Shown piece by piece: positions 18,044 through 27,303 of a stretch of DNA of 64,000 bases. The notes under the pieces are model-generated. The model was not told the DNA's origin and ran no database searches. It saw only the letters and a program-made list of their open reading frames with translations. The stretch spans positions 1 to 64,000 of the forward strand of contig MWBZ01000004.1 of the NCBI GenBank assembly GCA_002069765.1, written 5' to 3'. Each line of letters begins with the position of its first letter. Position 1 is the stretch's first letter. Source of the stretch: a bacterium ADurb.Bin243 (GTDB lineage: Bacteria; Muiribacteriota; UBA9980). A program made the translations under genes and the position numbers.

Positions 18044-21000
18044 ATGGTTAAAAAAACAAAATTTATTTTTGCAGCGGCCTTGTTATTTATTACATTGTCT
18101 TTTTTGAGCGCCTCTGCGCAAACGCTCACCCAGACGATAAATTTAAAACCCGGTTTTAACTTCGTCTGCTTCACTAACGTAATAGCTTTAACTCCCTCCC
18201 AGTTCAAGCAGCTCAACGCTTCTGCGATAGAAGACATTTATCTATACAGCGCCGCGGCCGGCAGCTTTTTAAGCCTGAGTGAAGGAAGCCTCACATCTCT
18301 CGCCGCCGGAAAAGGCTATATCGTCAAAAACGCTTCCGCAGCGAGCGCTACGATAACAGTAAACGGAACGGCGCTCGGCGCGCTTGGAAATATTACTCTG
18401 AAAACCGGGTTCAACCTGGTCGGATTTTCAAAAGCGCCGCAAAGCGCGGTCAGGTTTTCCCAGTTGATGAACTCTTACACCGCGGTCCGCGGCATTTACA
18501 AGTGGAACCCCGCCGCAGGAAGTTTCATACAGGTAGTAGTCAACGACGGACCAGTAGTTTTGCTCGACGGCACCGACCCCGAATTCAGAAGCGGAGAATC
18601 ATATTTTTTTAATATTTCTTCCGACACTTACATAAACTACGACGGAGCTTCCATAACCATGGACCAGAACGCCCCCGTCATAAGCGGAAGCGTTATTTTA
18701 AGCGGCGCGCTTCCGGCGGTAAGCTCCAGTTTAACGGCGGCGGAAATATCCGCAGGGGCCGAAGGCGCACAGCGCGCCATCTCATACGCAACCGACTTCG
18801 AGCTTTTAGCGATAGATCTTAACACTATGAACGAGATCCCGGCGCAAATTTCAATCAACGGCGCCGGTTATTCGGCTAAAATAACCGCTTCGGATTCGCA
18901 AAATTACAGCGCCATGATGGTTTTAAGGCATAAATCTTCCTCAAAAATAGTATTTTCAGCAATCGCCGGACAGCTTCCTTTAAAATCAGCCATGGGCAAT
19001 ATAGAAAAAATCTCGGTAAGCGGAATCGATATAAATTCTGAATCTTCCGCTATAGCGGCTTTAACTCGCGACAAAAAAATATCGCCGCCTCAGGTTTCGC
19101 TCAAAGACAACGTAAGCGATATCGCCGCAGAGGCCAAATCTTCGGTTTACTCCGTGGTAGGCGAAACTATCGCTGTGGAATTCAAAAAAGCGGTAACCAC
19201 TTTTCAGGCGATAGCCACCAATTCCGCAGTCAGCGCGGAATCCAGATCGGCGCTGTTCGCCAGGACCGATTTAACCGTAAAAGACGTTCTCGGCGCTTAC
19301 GCCGAATCGCTAAAAATTCCACAGGCGGCATCCATCATCCCGGCTACGCCTGGCGCCGCCGCCAGCGTCGTCATTAACCAGACCACGATAAACGAATCCA
19401 CTGCGGCCGCAGACATCGAAACCGCCGCGGGAAATATCAGCAAGGTAATCCAGCCGGCCGACATAAAAACCGTCATAGGCACGGAGCGCGCCGCGCTCGT
19501 CTTCCCGACGCATATCGCCATAAAGCATTCCGATATGGAAAACTCTCTGAGCTACAACGCTGTTATATGGCAGAGCGATTCGACGCCTTCTTACAATAAA
19601 GATTCAGCCGGAACTTACGTTTTCAGCGGTTCGATCGAAGGAACTTCGCTAAGGGCTTTTCAACGCGTAATCCTGAGCGCGGCCGCCGAAGCGCCTGTTT
19701 TCAGCCCCGGCTCCACGATCTTTTTAAAATCCTGCCAGGTAACCATAACCTCCGCCACTAAAGACGCCGTCATAAGATACACTCTGGATAACAGCGCTCC
19801 CACGGCTTCAAGCGCGCTTTACAGCGGGCCTATCGAACTCACTCAAAGCGCGGTAATAAGGGCCATAGCCACAAAAACGGGGCTTGCAAATTCGCCGGCT
19901 GTTTCGGCGAGTTATACCAGGGAAAATATAAGCGGCATGATTTCTTTTCTTTCATACCGCGATTCCGGCATAGGCGAAATTTACACCGTTAACGCCGACG
20001 GCAGCGCTTTAACGCGGCTGATTCAAACCGACAATCATAACGGCTCTCCTTCCCTGTCCCCCGACGGCTCGAAAATCGTTTATTCGGCGGCGCAGGTGAA
20101 TACCGCGACTTTATACGGCGGCGCTAAAATCAACGTCATGAACTCCGACGGAACCAATGTAAAACAGCTTTATTACATAGACAGCACCCGGGCCGTAGAT
20201 CCGTCTTACTCCGCCGACGGCTCCAGAATAGTTTTCGTGCGCCATGTCAATTCGAGCGAATCGCGCATCTGCGTTATGAACGCGGACGGAAGCGGCGCGG
20301 CCGATATCTACACCATGAACCCCACAGGCAATTCCAGCATAAGGGCGCCGAAATTTTCTCCGGACGCTTCTAAGATAATATTCACCTGCGAAGATTCATG
20401 GAGTTCTAAATACGAACTTTACATAATAGGTTCGGACGGAAGCGCGAAAACTCTCGTAGCCGATAAAGCGGTCAACGCCAGGTTCGCGCCCGACGGAAAA
20501 ATATTGTACTGCGAATACGGCGCCGCGGCCAACAGAGGAATCATAAGATGCGCCCAGGACGGCTCCGGTTCCGAAATACTCATCCCATACGCTAAAATAT
20601 GGGGCGCGGATTATTTCACCGCCGCCGCCTCGTGCGCTTTCGATATTTCGCCCGACGGCAAGCACATCGCTTTCGCTAAAAACAACGAAATTTATATAAT
20701 CAAGTCCGACGCAAGCGCGGAGGCGCGTCAGACCACTACGATAGCCAGCGCCGGGAGCATTTGCTGGAGAGCCGGACAATCGGGATTTAACGGCAGAACT
20801 CCCGCTGAAATAAAATTATGTTCGGACACCGGAAGCCTTTACGATCCGCCCGCTGAAATTTCCGGCTCGTTCGAAAAGGTTTTAATCAGCACCATATACC
20901 CGCTTATAAACATAAAAGTGATAGCGTTTTTTGATAATAATATACTCGTGAACAACACATATCAAAAAATGAGGCAATGGGTCGATCCCGTCTGGAGCGT

Positions 21001-21952
21001 AGTTTCGGGCGCGGGCAAAATCACCGGCGATCTTTATAAATACTTTACAGCCCCCTCCGGCGCCGGCGACACCATTATAAAAGCCTCCTACACCGAAGCC
21101 GGAAAAGAGGTGACGGCGCAATTCACGATGAGCGCCATAACGTTCAACGCGAGCGGAAAACTTTATTTCGCCTCGAACAAAGACGGTTACTACGAAATCT
21201 ACCGCTGCGATTACAACGGCAACGGCCTTGCAAAATTAACCAATCATAAAGCCTATACGCACAGCCCGGCGGTATCGCCTGACGGATCGAAAATAGCTTA
21301 CGTCACGGGAGCATCTTCTCTCAACTACGAAGACCGCGAAATATATGTCATGAACTCCGACGGCTCAGGCGCCATAAGGCTTACCAATAACGCCCTTACA
21401 AATTACAGCCCGTCGTTTTCGCCGGACGGCAAAACCGTCTGCTATGGCGAAGACGGCAAAATCAAAATCGCGGCGGCCGACGGAAGCGGCAGCGCGTCGA
21501 TAGTTACCGGGGCAACCGACGTGAGCGACACCGAACCGCTTTTCACATCTGACGGAACTAAAATAATATTTTCAAGCAGCCACAAAGAAGGCAGCTGGTA
21601 CGTGCAGGACGGAACGTTCATAATCGGAACGACGGGAGGCGAAAGAGTCAAGATCAGCCCGTCGTCGCTTGAAAACGCATGCTTAACGCCCGACGGCAAA
21701 ATCGCTTACGTGAAAACCGGCAAACTCTATACGATGAATACCGACGGTTCAGGCGTTACGGAATTATTGCCGTCCATCGAATCGGGCGCCGCGTCATTTT
21801 CGCCTGACGGCGGCTTCGTGATATACGAAAAGGCTAAAAACGGCGTTTCCGACATCTGGGCGCTGGCCTCGAACGGCACGGGCGAAAAAATCAGGATCAC
21901 CAACGGCAATATCGGCCAGCTGGTTACTGGAAAAGTGGCCTGGGGAAGGTAA
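18044..21952 (+). CDS. Large secreted protein with two PD40/TolB-type propellers
   Basis: 1302 residues from ATG 18044, which has AAGGG 8 bases before it (a GTG nine bases upstream is less likely). Signal peptide to about residue 26 (ending near SASAQ). Two copies of a small domain follow (NLKPGFNFVCF near 33, TLKTGFNLVGF near 115), then an unassigned region, a chitobiase/hexosaminidase C-terminal-like module near 555-630 (VIRYTLDNSAPTASSALYSG), a first set of PD40 blades (SPDGSKIVYSA type, about 640-930), an Ig-like stretch (about 945-1060) and a second PD40 set to the end. PD40 propellers usually bind proteins or peptidoglycan-associated partners. No catalytic motif is visible, so a binding or surface role is likely. 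Single-gene unit, convergent with tonB. Confidence 0.85.
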   Translation: MVKKTKFIFAAALLFITLSFLSASAQTLTQTINLKPGFNFVCFTNVIALTPSQFKQLNASAIEDIYLYSAAAGSFLSLSEGSLTSLAAGKGYIVKNASAASATITVNGTALGALGNITLKTGFNLVGFSKAPQSAVRFSQLMNSYTAVRGIYKWNPAAGSFIQVVVNDGPVVLLDGTDPEFRSGESYFFNISSDTYINYDGASITMDQNAPVISGSVILSGALPAVSSSLTAAEISAGAEGAQRAISYATDFELLAIDLNTMNEIPAQISINGAGYSAKITASDSQNYSAMMVLRHKSSSKIVFSAIAGQLPLKSAMGNIEKISVSGIDINSESSAIAALTRDKKISPPQVSLKDNVSDIAAEAKSSVYSVVGETIAVEFKKAVTTFQAIATNSAVSAESRSALFARTDLTVKDVLGAYAESLKIPQAASIIPATPGAAASVVINQTTINESTAAADIETAAGNISKVIQPADIKTVIGTERAALVFPTHIAIKHSDMENSLSYNAVIWQSDSTPSYNKDSAGTYVFSGSIEGTSLRAFQRVILSAAAEAPVFSPGSTIFLKSCQVTITSATKDAVIRYTLDNSAPTASSALYSGPIELTQSAVIRAIATKTGLANSPAVSASYTRENISGMISFLSYRDSGIGEIYTVNADGSALTRLIQTDNHNGSPSLSPDGSKIVYSAAQVNTATLYGGAKINVMNSDGTNVKQLYYIDSTRAVDPSYSADGSRIVFVRHVNSSESRICVMNADGSGAADIYTMNPTGNSSIRAPKFSPDASKIIFTCEDSWSSKYELYIIGSDGSAKTLVADKAVNARFAPDGKILYCEYGAAANRGIIRCAQDGSGSEILIPYAKIWGADYFTAAASCAFDISPDGKHIAFAKNNEIYIIKSDASAEARQTTTIASAGSICWRAGQSGFNGRTPAEIKLCSDTGSLYDPPAEISGSFEKVLISTIYPLINIKVIAFFDNNILVNNTYQKMRQWVDPVWSVVSGAGKITGDLYKYFTAPSGAGDTIIKASYTEAGKEVTAQFTMSAITFNASGKLYFASNKDGYYEIYRCDYNGNGLAKLTNHKAYTHSPAVSPDGSKIAYVTGASSLNYEDREIYVMNSDGSGAIRLTNNALTNYSPSFSPDGKTVCYGEDGKIKIAAADGSGSASIVTGATDVSDTEPLFTSDGTKIIFSSSHKEGSWYVQDGTFIIGTTGGERVKISPSSLENACLTPDGKIAYVKTGKLYTMNTDGSGVTELLPSIESGAASFSPDGGFVIYEKAKNGVSDIWALASNGTGEKIRITNGNIGQLVTGKVAWGR

Positions 21953-22006
21953 GATTTATAATTTATTCAAACAATAAAACTTCCAGATAAAATCGCATTT
22001 AATTTT

Positions 22007-22891
22007 TTAATCGTTAAGCCTGTAATTAAGCGGAAGAACGAATGTGATAAAAGATTTAGATGTGTCGCGCGGAAACGGAAGAAACGGAACGCTCTTTTTT
22101 ACGGCTTCCGCCGCCGACGCATCGATATCTTCGTTGTTCGAAGACGATACGATTTCAACGCCGTTGACGCTTCCCGACGAAGATATTTCGAAACGGACTT
22201 TGACGGTGCCTTCGATCCCCAGCCTGCGGCAGCTTTGCGGATATTTTATATTCGCCCTTATTTTATCGCCGACTATCGCCTTAAAAAGCTCTATGCTTTT
22301 AAGCTCAATCGCCGGGTCAATATCGCCTTGCGGCGAGCCGGCCAGACTGGAACCGCTATTTTCCGAGCCTGAAAGATTTCCAAAAACTTCAGTTTTAGAT
22401 TCGCCTTCAGACGGGCCATAACCGGCTGCTCCGGCGTTTGCGGCTCCGCTTTCATCTCCGCCGGCGCGCCGTTGCGCATTTAAAGGCGGAGTAGGATGCG
22501 CGACTTTTTTTATCGGCAATCCCTTTTTAACCGGAGCTTTTTCCACGCCCTTAGCCGCCGTTTTTTTTATGTCCGGATTTTTTGCGGCCGGTTTATCCGG
22601 CGGCGCAAGTCTCCGATTAACGAACCGCGCGCCCTGCGAAAACAGTTTTTTTATTTTATCGAATTCCGCGTCCGCGTTTATTTTTGATTCGTCGAAGGAA
22701 TTGCCGCGCCGGCCGGTCAGAGACACTTTAAAAGAAAAAGGCGGCCTTTTATTTGAAGATAATTCGAGCGCGTTTTGAAATGAAGCATTTTTGCCGGCGG
22801 CTAACGAAGCTATCGAAGATATAAGAATAATATGCGCCGCGAATGAATATAAGTATATTAAAATAATGTAATTTTTTTCGACTTTGACCAT
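22007..22891 (-). CDS. tonB: TonB-like energy transducer
   Basis: 294 residues: N-terminal TM anchor (about 8-30), a long periplasmic linker rich in Pro, Lys and Ala (VEKAPVKKGLPIKKV), and a C-terminal TonB domain (about 210-290) with YPQSCRRLGIEGTVKVRFEI and the conserved terminal strand. It would carry inner-membrane energy from ExbB/ExbD to outer-membrane receptors. It lies 34 bases after exbD in the same operon. No TonB-dependent receptor gene is in the window. No good Shine-Dalgarno precedes the ATG. Confidence 0.88.
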   Translation of the reverse strand: MVKVEKNYIILIYLYSFAAHIILISSIASLAAGKNASFQNALELSSNKRPPFSFKVSLTGRRGNSFDESKINADAEFDKIKKLFSQGARFVNRRLAPPDKPAAKNPDIKKTAAKGVEKAPVKKGLPIKKVAHPTPPLNAQRRAGGDESGAANAGAAGYGPSEGESKTEVFGNLSGSENSGSSLAGSPQGDIDPAIELKSIELFKAIVGDKIRANIKYPQSCRRLGIEGTVKVRFEISSSGSVNGVEIVSSSNNEDIDASAAEAVKKSVPFLPFPRDTSKSFITFVLPLNYRLND

Positions 22892-22925
22892 AAAAATTTC
22901 TTTTATTATACCCGCATTTTTTTTA

Positions 22926-23351
22926 TTATTTAAAGCTCCCGGCCGTTTCGGTCTTTAGAAACACGTCTTTTATGCCCGCCTTTTTTAAAACGTCCAGAAC
23001 GTTAATTACATGCTGATAACTCGCCGCCGCCCCTGCGGAAACGGTAAAGATTTCATCGGTAGCGCCCGAAGCCGCGGCCTCTATGCTTTTTCCTAGAAGC
23101 TCGACGGGCATGGTGCTTTCGTTAAGACCCACCTCCGAAGAATTTAAAACTATAATATCATAAACTTTTTTACCGTCGTTTTTAATTTCCGAGGCTTCTT
23201 TAGATTCGGGCAGGCTCAGCGTCAAAGCGTTTTTAGGTATGTAAGGCGCCGCCACCATGAAAATTATTAAAAGCACCAGAACTACGTCGGTAAAAGGAGT
23301 GATGTTGATATCGGCGATAAATTCTTCGCCGTGACGGCCGCGTCTGCTCAT
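22926..23351 (-). CDS. exbD: ExbD/TolR biopolymer transport protein
   Basis: 141 residues, a single N-terminal TM with the essential Asp in INITPFTDVVLVLLIIFM, then a periplasmic ExbD domain. Partner of the ExbB channel in proton-driven energisation of TonB. Its start overlaps the exbB stop by four bases (ATGA), so translation is coupled and stoichiometry fixed. TolR is the alternative name; the downstream TonB favours ExbD. Confidence 0.9.
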   Translation of the reverse strand: MSRRGRHGEEFIADINITPFTDVVLVLLIIFMVAAPYIPKNALTLSLPESKEASEIKNDGKKVYDIIVLNSSEVGLNESTMPVELLGKSIEAAASGATDEIFTVSAGAAASYQHVINVLDVLKKAGIKDVFLKTETAGSFK

Positions 23352-23947
23352 TTCACACCGCTTTCGCGCAATTCGTTATTGAGCCTTTCTATAAAACAGT
23401 CTTTATGGGTCTGTATCAGTTTTAGCCTTGAAGTGAGGTGATTGTAAAAAAACGAAGCCATTATGGCAAGGAGCAATCCCGCCGCTGTGGCTACGAGCGC
23501 TTCGGATATGCCTCTGGACACGAAAGCGAAATTCGAAGAGCCGCTTCTGGCTATCGCGGCGAAGGCCTCTATAACGCCCATAACGGTCCCGAAAAGGCCT
23601 ATATAAGGCGCAAGGACGGCGATAGAACCGAGTTTCGAGATTGAAACCTTTATCTTTTCGGCCGTGAGATCCGCTTCGATGTCGTAATTGAATATGAGGC
23701 CGGCGGGACTTTTAGTGAGAGGAACGTTTTTTTCGCTTATCAGTTCGGCGAAAAGATCCTTCACGCAGCGCGCGCCTTCGCCGCGCCTAAAAACGGCCTC
23801 CGCGATAGTATTTAAAGCTTCGCCGTTCTTTTTGCCGAACATTATAATCGTATATAATTTTTCAAGATAAAACGAAAGCGAAAAAAATGAAAGGACCGAT
23901 ATCACGACAATCGTAAAACTTATATCTGTATAGCTCAAATTTAACAT
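23348..23947 (-). CDS. exbB: ExbB/TolQ/MotA-type proton channel
   Basis: 199 residues with three TMs: near 10-30, and two in the conserved C-terminal module (LAPYIGLFGTVMGVIEAFA; ALVATAAGLLLAIMASFFYN). This is the proton-conducting pentamer of the ExbB-ExbD-TonB system. First gene of the exbB-exbD-tonB operon, 21 bases after the protease stop on the same strand, so it may also be read through from that gene. Confidence 0.9.
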   Translation of the reverse strand: MLNLSYTDISFTIVVISVLSFFSLSFYLEKLYTIIMFGKKNGEALNTIAEAVFRRGEGARCVKDLFAELISEKNVPLTKSPAGLIFNYDIEADLTAEKIKVSISKLGSIAVLAPYIGLFGTVMGVIEAFAAIARSGSSNFAFVSRGISEALVATAAGLLLAIMASFFYNHLTSRLKLIQTHKDCFIERLNNELRESGVK

Positions 23948-23968
23948 TTAATAACGACGCTCCTCCGG

Positions 23969-26059
23969 TTATATTCCGGCCATTAAAAATATTCCGAGAC
24001 CGGTTAAAAATATGGCGAATATTATCTTGTACCAGTATATGTAGCAGTTGTTGACTCCGTCGTAAGCCTGCATTTTATAAATTTCAAAATACGGCACCGG
24101 CGCGCGCCTGTACCAGCCGGTAACGACTACTTCGGTTCCGATATACGCCGTATTTTTAATTCCGAATAAAAAATTAAAAATATTGAGCGGCTGCTCATAA
24201 TTTAGAAAAATATACCCCGTGTTATCCTGCATCACGAGGTCTTCCGAGTAAATGAGCCCCGGCACGCCCTTGCCTATTATACGGCCCCTGATAGTCGCCG
24301 GCACCGGCCTTACCGCCGAGACTTTAATGTATTTTAAAAGCGAAACGACGCTGTGGTCAGGAAAATCGGCGGCCGGATAACTGTAAAGCACCTGCAATAA
24401 ATATGCGGCGCCCAGAAGCGCAGGAGCGAGGCCGAAATGAACATAGCCGGTTCCGGCGGCTATCGAAGCTCCGGCAAGAGCGAAAAGGGGCATATACTGC
24501 ACGGCAAAATCCACGAAGAAATCGTCCCAATAACTTTCCGGCCGGGTCCTGTTGAAAACTATATAAGGCGTCTGATCGAAACTCAGCGCATGCTTCGCGA
24601 GCGCGTCTATACGGCGGGCGGGCAGCGGGTGAGTAGAGTGAAGCTCGTAATAAAGCGCCCATGGATTCCACAGGTCCCATTGCATCGCCGCCGATATATT
24701 TTCTTTCGATATTTCCTCGTTATCCGGAGAGAGCGAACCGCTGTCTATATTTCTTACGCTGGTGGCGACCAGGGCTTTGGCGCTGGTCGAATCGAATATC
24801 CCCAGCGCGCCGAGCGCTTTGTGCCGCGGCTCTCTCGCTTCCCCTTCGTATGCGGCGTATTCGGCTTCTTTGGAAGACTCCGCCGAAAGCCCGTAAGCAA
24901 TCTTGATAAGAGCGCTGGCAAGGGCGTTGGGGTTGCGCGTGGCGTCGGCGGAATATCTGTCGGCCCAGTATTCGCGGGTGCGCGAAAGGAATAAAACCGC
25001 GTATTCGGCCGCCACGTACATAATATAAGCGATTATGCCTATCATCGGAAACGGATTTTTGCCGTTCCTGCCGCGGGATTTCATCTTCATCAGAGTTTTC
25101 GATATGTAATACAATAAAATCGGTACGACCGATGCGGCGGTCATGACCAGGATGTCCCAGTGAACGGCGTGACCGATTTCATGGGCCACTACGGCGTTCA
25201 ATTCTTCGGAATCCAACTTTTCCATGAGCCCGCGGGTAATAACTATTCTTGCGTTTCCGGGATAATGCCCGTAAGTGAAGGCGTTCGGCGTTCCGTCGTC
25301 GATAATGCCGAAACGCGGAAACGCCATATTCTCTTTACGGCATATTTCATCCACGAAATTTCTGAGCGAATGAGGAAGCCCGCCCGGTTCGACGAATGTG
25401 AGGCTCTGAAACCAGCTCATAAAAATATCCAGAAAGAAAGGGCTTATCAAAAAATTTAAAATTATCATCGCGATCATCGTAAAAACGGCGGCCCCGGCCG
25501 TCAGCACATCCGCTTCGGCCAGGACTATCATAATCACGCCGAGCATGGCGTATAAAACTACAAGAGTTCCCAGCGAGCGTATCAAAAGATTCGGCAGTTT
25601 CGGCAGAGGAATTTTAGCTTTTGAAAACGAGCCGCCCGAACTTCCCTGAATTTTTTCGCCGGTTATTTCTTCGAGAGCCGACGACGCTTTATATGAACGC
25701 GAAAAAAGCTTTGACGCGTCCAATCCGCGCATTTCATGTTCGGCGAGCTGCATGGCCGTAAGTTCCTGAGCGTCGAGCCAGACGCCGCAGCACGAAGGGC
25801 ACTGCTCTATCAAAAGCTCGTCTTTTATAAAGCCGCCCTCGTTCATGGAAACTTTACAGCGCGGGCATAGACACGAAGACGCGACCGGATTCTTAAGCCC
25901 CGCCTGCAAAAGCTTTGAAAACGCCATCGGCGATTTCGAAAAATAATTCAACTCGCCTTTATCGAACCATATTCCCTGGCAGGCCGGGCAATAATCGACC
26001 ACCACGCCCCTGGGCGTATATGTATCTACGAGCGAGCAGCTGCATTTCGGGCAATCCAT
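23969..26059 (-). CDS. M48 (HtpX-like) membrane metalloprotease with two N-terminal zinc ribbons
   Basis: 696 residues. Two zf-TFIIB-type zinc ribbons come first: CPKC...CPAC (about 2-35) and CPRC...CPSC (about 60-95), each followed by a conserved GIWFD/GVWLD turn. Then a TM region (about 160-215), the M48 peptidase domain with zinc motif AHEIGHAVHWD (about residue 292) and the third-ligand region ADRYSAD, further TMs, and a C-terminal beta-rich cytosolic or periplasmic part with a final TM. It probably degrades damaged membrane proteins, as HtpX does. ATG 26059 is preferred because GGAGG lies 5 bases upstream; a frame extension of 12 codons exists. It precedes exbB by 21 bases. Confidence 0.87.
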   Translation of the reverse strand: MDCPKCSCSLVDTYTPRGVVVDYCPACQGIWFDKGELNYFSKSPMAFSKLLQAGLKNPVASSCLCPRCKVSMNEGGFIKDELLIEQCPSCCGVWLDAQELTAMQLAEHEMRGLDASKLFSRSYKASSALEEITGEKIQGSSGGSFSKAKIPLPKLPNLLIRSLGTLVVLYAMLGVIMIVLAEADVLTAGAAVFTMIAMIILNFLISPFFLDIFMSWFQSLTFVEPGGLPHSLRNFVDEICRKENMAFPRFGIIDDGTPNAFTYGHYPGNARIVITRGLMEKLDSEELNAVVAHEIGHAVHWDILVMTAASVVPILLYYISKTLMKMKSRGRNGKNPFPMIGIIAYIMYVAAEYAVLFLSRTREYWADRYSADATRNPNALASALIKIAYGLSAESSKEAEYAAYEGEAREPRHKALGALGIFDSTSAKALVATSVRNIDSGSLSPDNEEISKENISAAMQWDLWNPWALYYELHSTHPLPARRIDALAKHALSFDQTPYIVFNRTRPESYWDDFFVDFAVQYMPLFALAGASIAAGTGYVHFGLAPALLGAAYLLQVLYSYPAADFPDHSVVSLLKYIKVSAVRPVPATIRGRIIGKGVPGLIYSEDLVMQDNTGYIFLNYEQPLNIFNFLFGIKNTAYIGTEVVVTGWYRRAPVPYFEIYKMQAYDGVNNCYIYWYKIIFAIFLTGLGIFLMAGI

Positions 26060-26120
26060 AGGAACCTCCATGTATAAATGTGATTGTTTCAGCAATTTAA
26101 TAAAGAGTTTTTATGATTAA

Positions 26121-26129
26121 ATTATATCA
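26121..26129 (-). promoter_or_regulatory. Extended -10 promoter element for the M48 protease gene
   Basis: Minus-strand TGaTATAAT at 26129-26121, with only a poor -35 (TTTAAT) 17 bases before. About 60 bases upstream of the start. The same extended -10 occurs before the RND and PilZ genes. Confidence 0.45.
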
Positions 26130-26181
26130 GAAATTTTTAGAAAATTAAAGGAAAAAAAGCGGAAAAAGCTTCCGGCGGCGT

Positions 26182-27303
26182 CTAAGCTCCGGACAGCAAC
26201 AGCGTCAAAATTTCTATTCCCTTTTCGATGACGCTTTCGGGCGGAAAAAATTCGGGATTGTGGAGCCCGGCAGGCTTTACGCCCGGCGCTCCCGTTCCGA
26301 GCCAGAACATAAAAGACGGATAGCGTTTGGAAATGAAACCGAAGTCTTCTCCGGTAAGCTTATGGCCGCAGTTTATAAAATTGAATTTTCGGTCCAGAAG
26401 CGCGCGGGCGCGCGAAAAAAGCTCTGAATCTACAGACACTTCGGGATAATAAGAGCCGGTTTTCAAGTTAAAATCCACTTTCAAGCTGTCTTTAACGCCG
26501 CGAAGAACGGCGGATAATTTTTCATAAAATTCGTCCGAAACCGAAGTGCTTAAAGCGCGTATACTGCCTTTTATTACGGCGCGCGCGGGAAGTATGTTTC
26601 TCACTTCGCCAGCGTTAAGCATGCCGACGCCGAATATAAGCCTGCCGCCATATTTAAGCGCCTCCGCACCGGCCGCGTCTAGAAAAAGGCGGGCGGCTTT
26701 AAGGGCGTCGATGCCGCGTTCGGGAAACGCTATATGCGAGGCTTTTCCGATAAATTCTATATCGGCTTCCCTTGCTGAGGCGAAAAGAACTCCGTCGGTG
26801 CTGGCGAGCGAGCCTTCTTCGAATTCGTCGTTGACGTGGAGGGCGTAAGCCGAAGATATATTATATTTATCTAATATTCCTGATTTTATGACGAGCTCCG
26901 CGCCGCCTCCGCTTTCTTCGGCGGGCTGAAATAGAAACAAAAAATTTTTTTTGATTTTACGCTCCGCGGCGCGGCGGATGAACCCGTATAAAACGGCGCA
27001 ATGAACGTCGTGGCCGCAGGAATGCATAAAACCGTTCACGGATTTATATTCGCAGCCCGTAGCTTCGTCCATTTTCAGCGCGTCGATATCGGCCCTTACG
27101 AGAACGAAAGGCTCTTCCGGCCCCGCCGCGCGGTATTCTATAAGAAGCCCGGTTTGAAGCGGCTTGAGTATCCGGACATATTCAAGGCCGGAATAAATTT
27201 TCGAAATATTTTCTTCGATAAGAGCTGTGGTGGCGAATTCTTTAAAAGACGGCTCGGGGTTGGCGTGAAGAGCGCGCCTTAATTCTACCGCGGAAAGGCT
27301 CAT
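26182..27303 (-). CDS. N-acetyldiaminopimelate deacetylase (M20 family)
   Basis: 373-residue M20 amidohydrolase, the same size as B. subtilis YkuR. Expected reaction: removal of acetyl from N-acetyl-LL-diaminopimelate in lysine and peptidoglycan precursor synthesis. Metal-site motifs visible: GFMHSCGHDVH, PAEESGGGAEL and TGEDFGF. Related M20 enzymes hydrolyse N-acyl amino acids or IAA conjugates, but the neighbours dapH, lysC and lysA fix the pathway. Its ATG overlaps the lysA stop by ATGA. Last gene of the operon. Confidence 0.85.
   Translation of the reverse strand: MSLSAVELRRALHANPEPSFKEFATTALIEENISKIYSGLEYVRILKPLQTGLLIEYRAAGPEEPFVLVRADIDALKMDEATGCEYKSVNGFMHSCGHDVHCAVLYGFIRRAAERKIKKNFLFLFQPAEESGGGAELVIKSGILDKYNISSAYALHVNDEFEEGSLASTDGVLFASAREADIEFIGKASHIAFPERGIDALKAARLFLDAAGAEALKYGGRLIFGVGMLNAGEVRNILPARAVIKGSIRALSTSVSDEFYEKLSAVLRGVKDSLKVDFNLKTGSYYPEVSVDSELFSRARALLDRKFNFINCGHKLTGEDFGFISKRYPSFMFWLGTGAPGVKPAGLHNPEFFPPESVIEKGIEILTLLLSGA

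Noticed and set aside
26140-26181. Possible terminator after the lysine operon
   Set aside because: There is a T-rich run on the minus strand, but the stem is short and mismatched; not strong enough to list as a feature.
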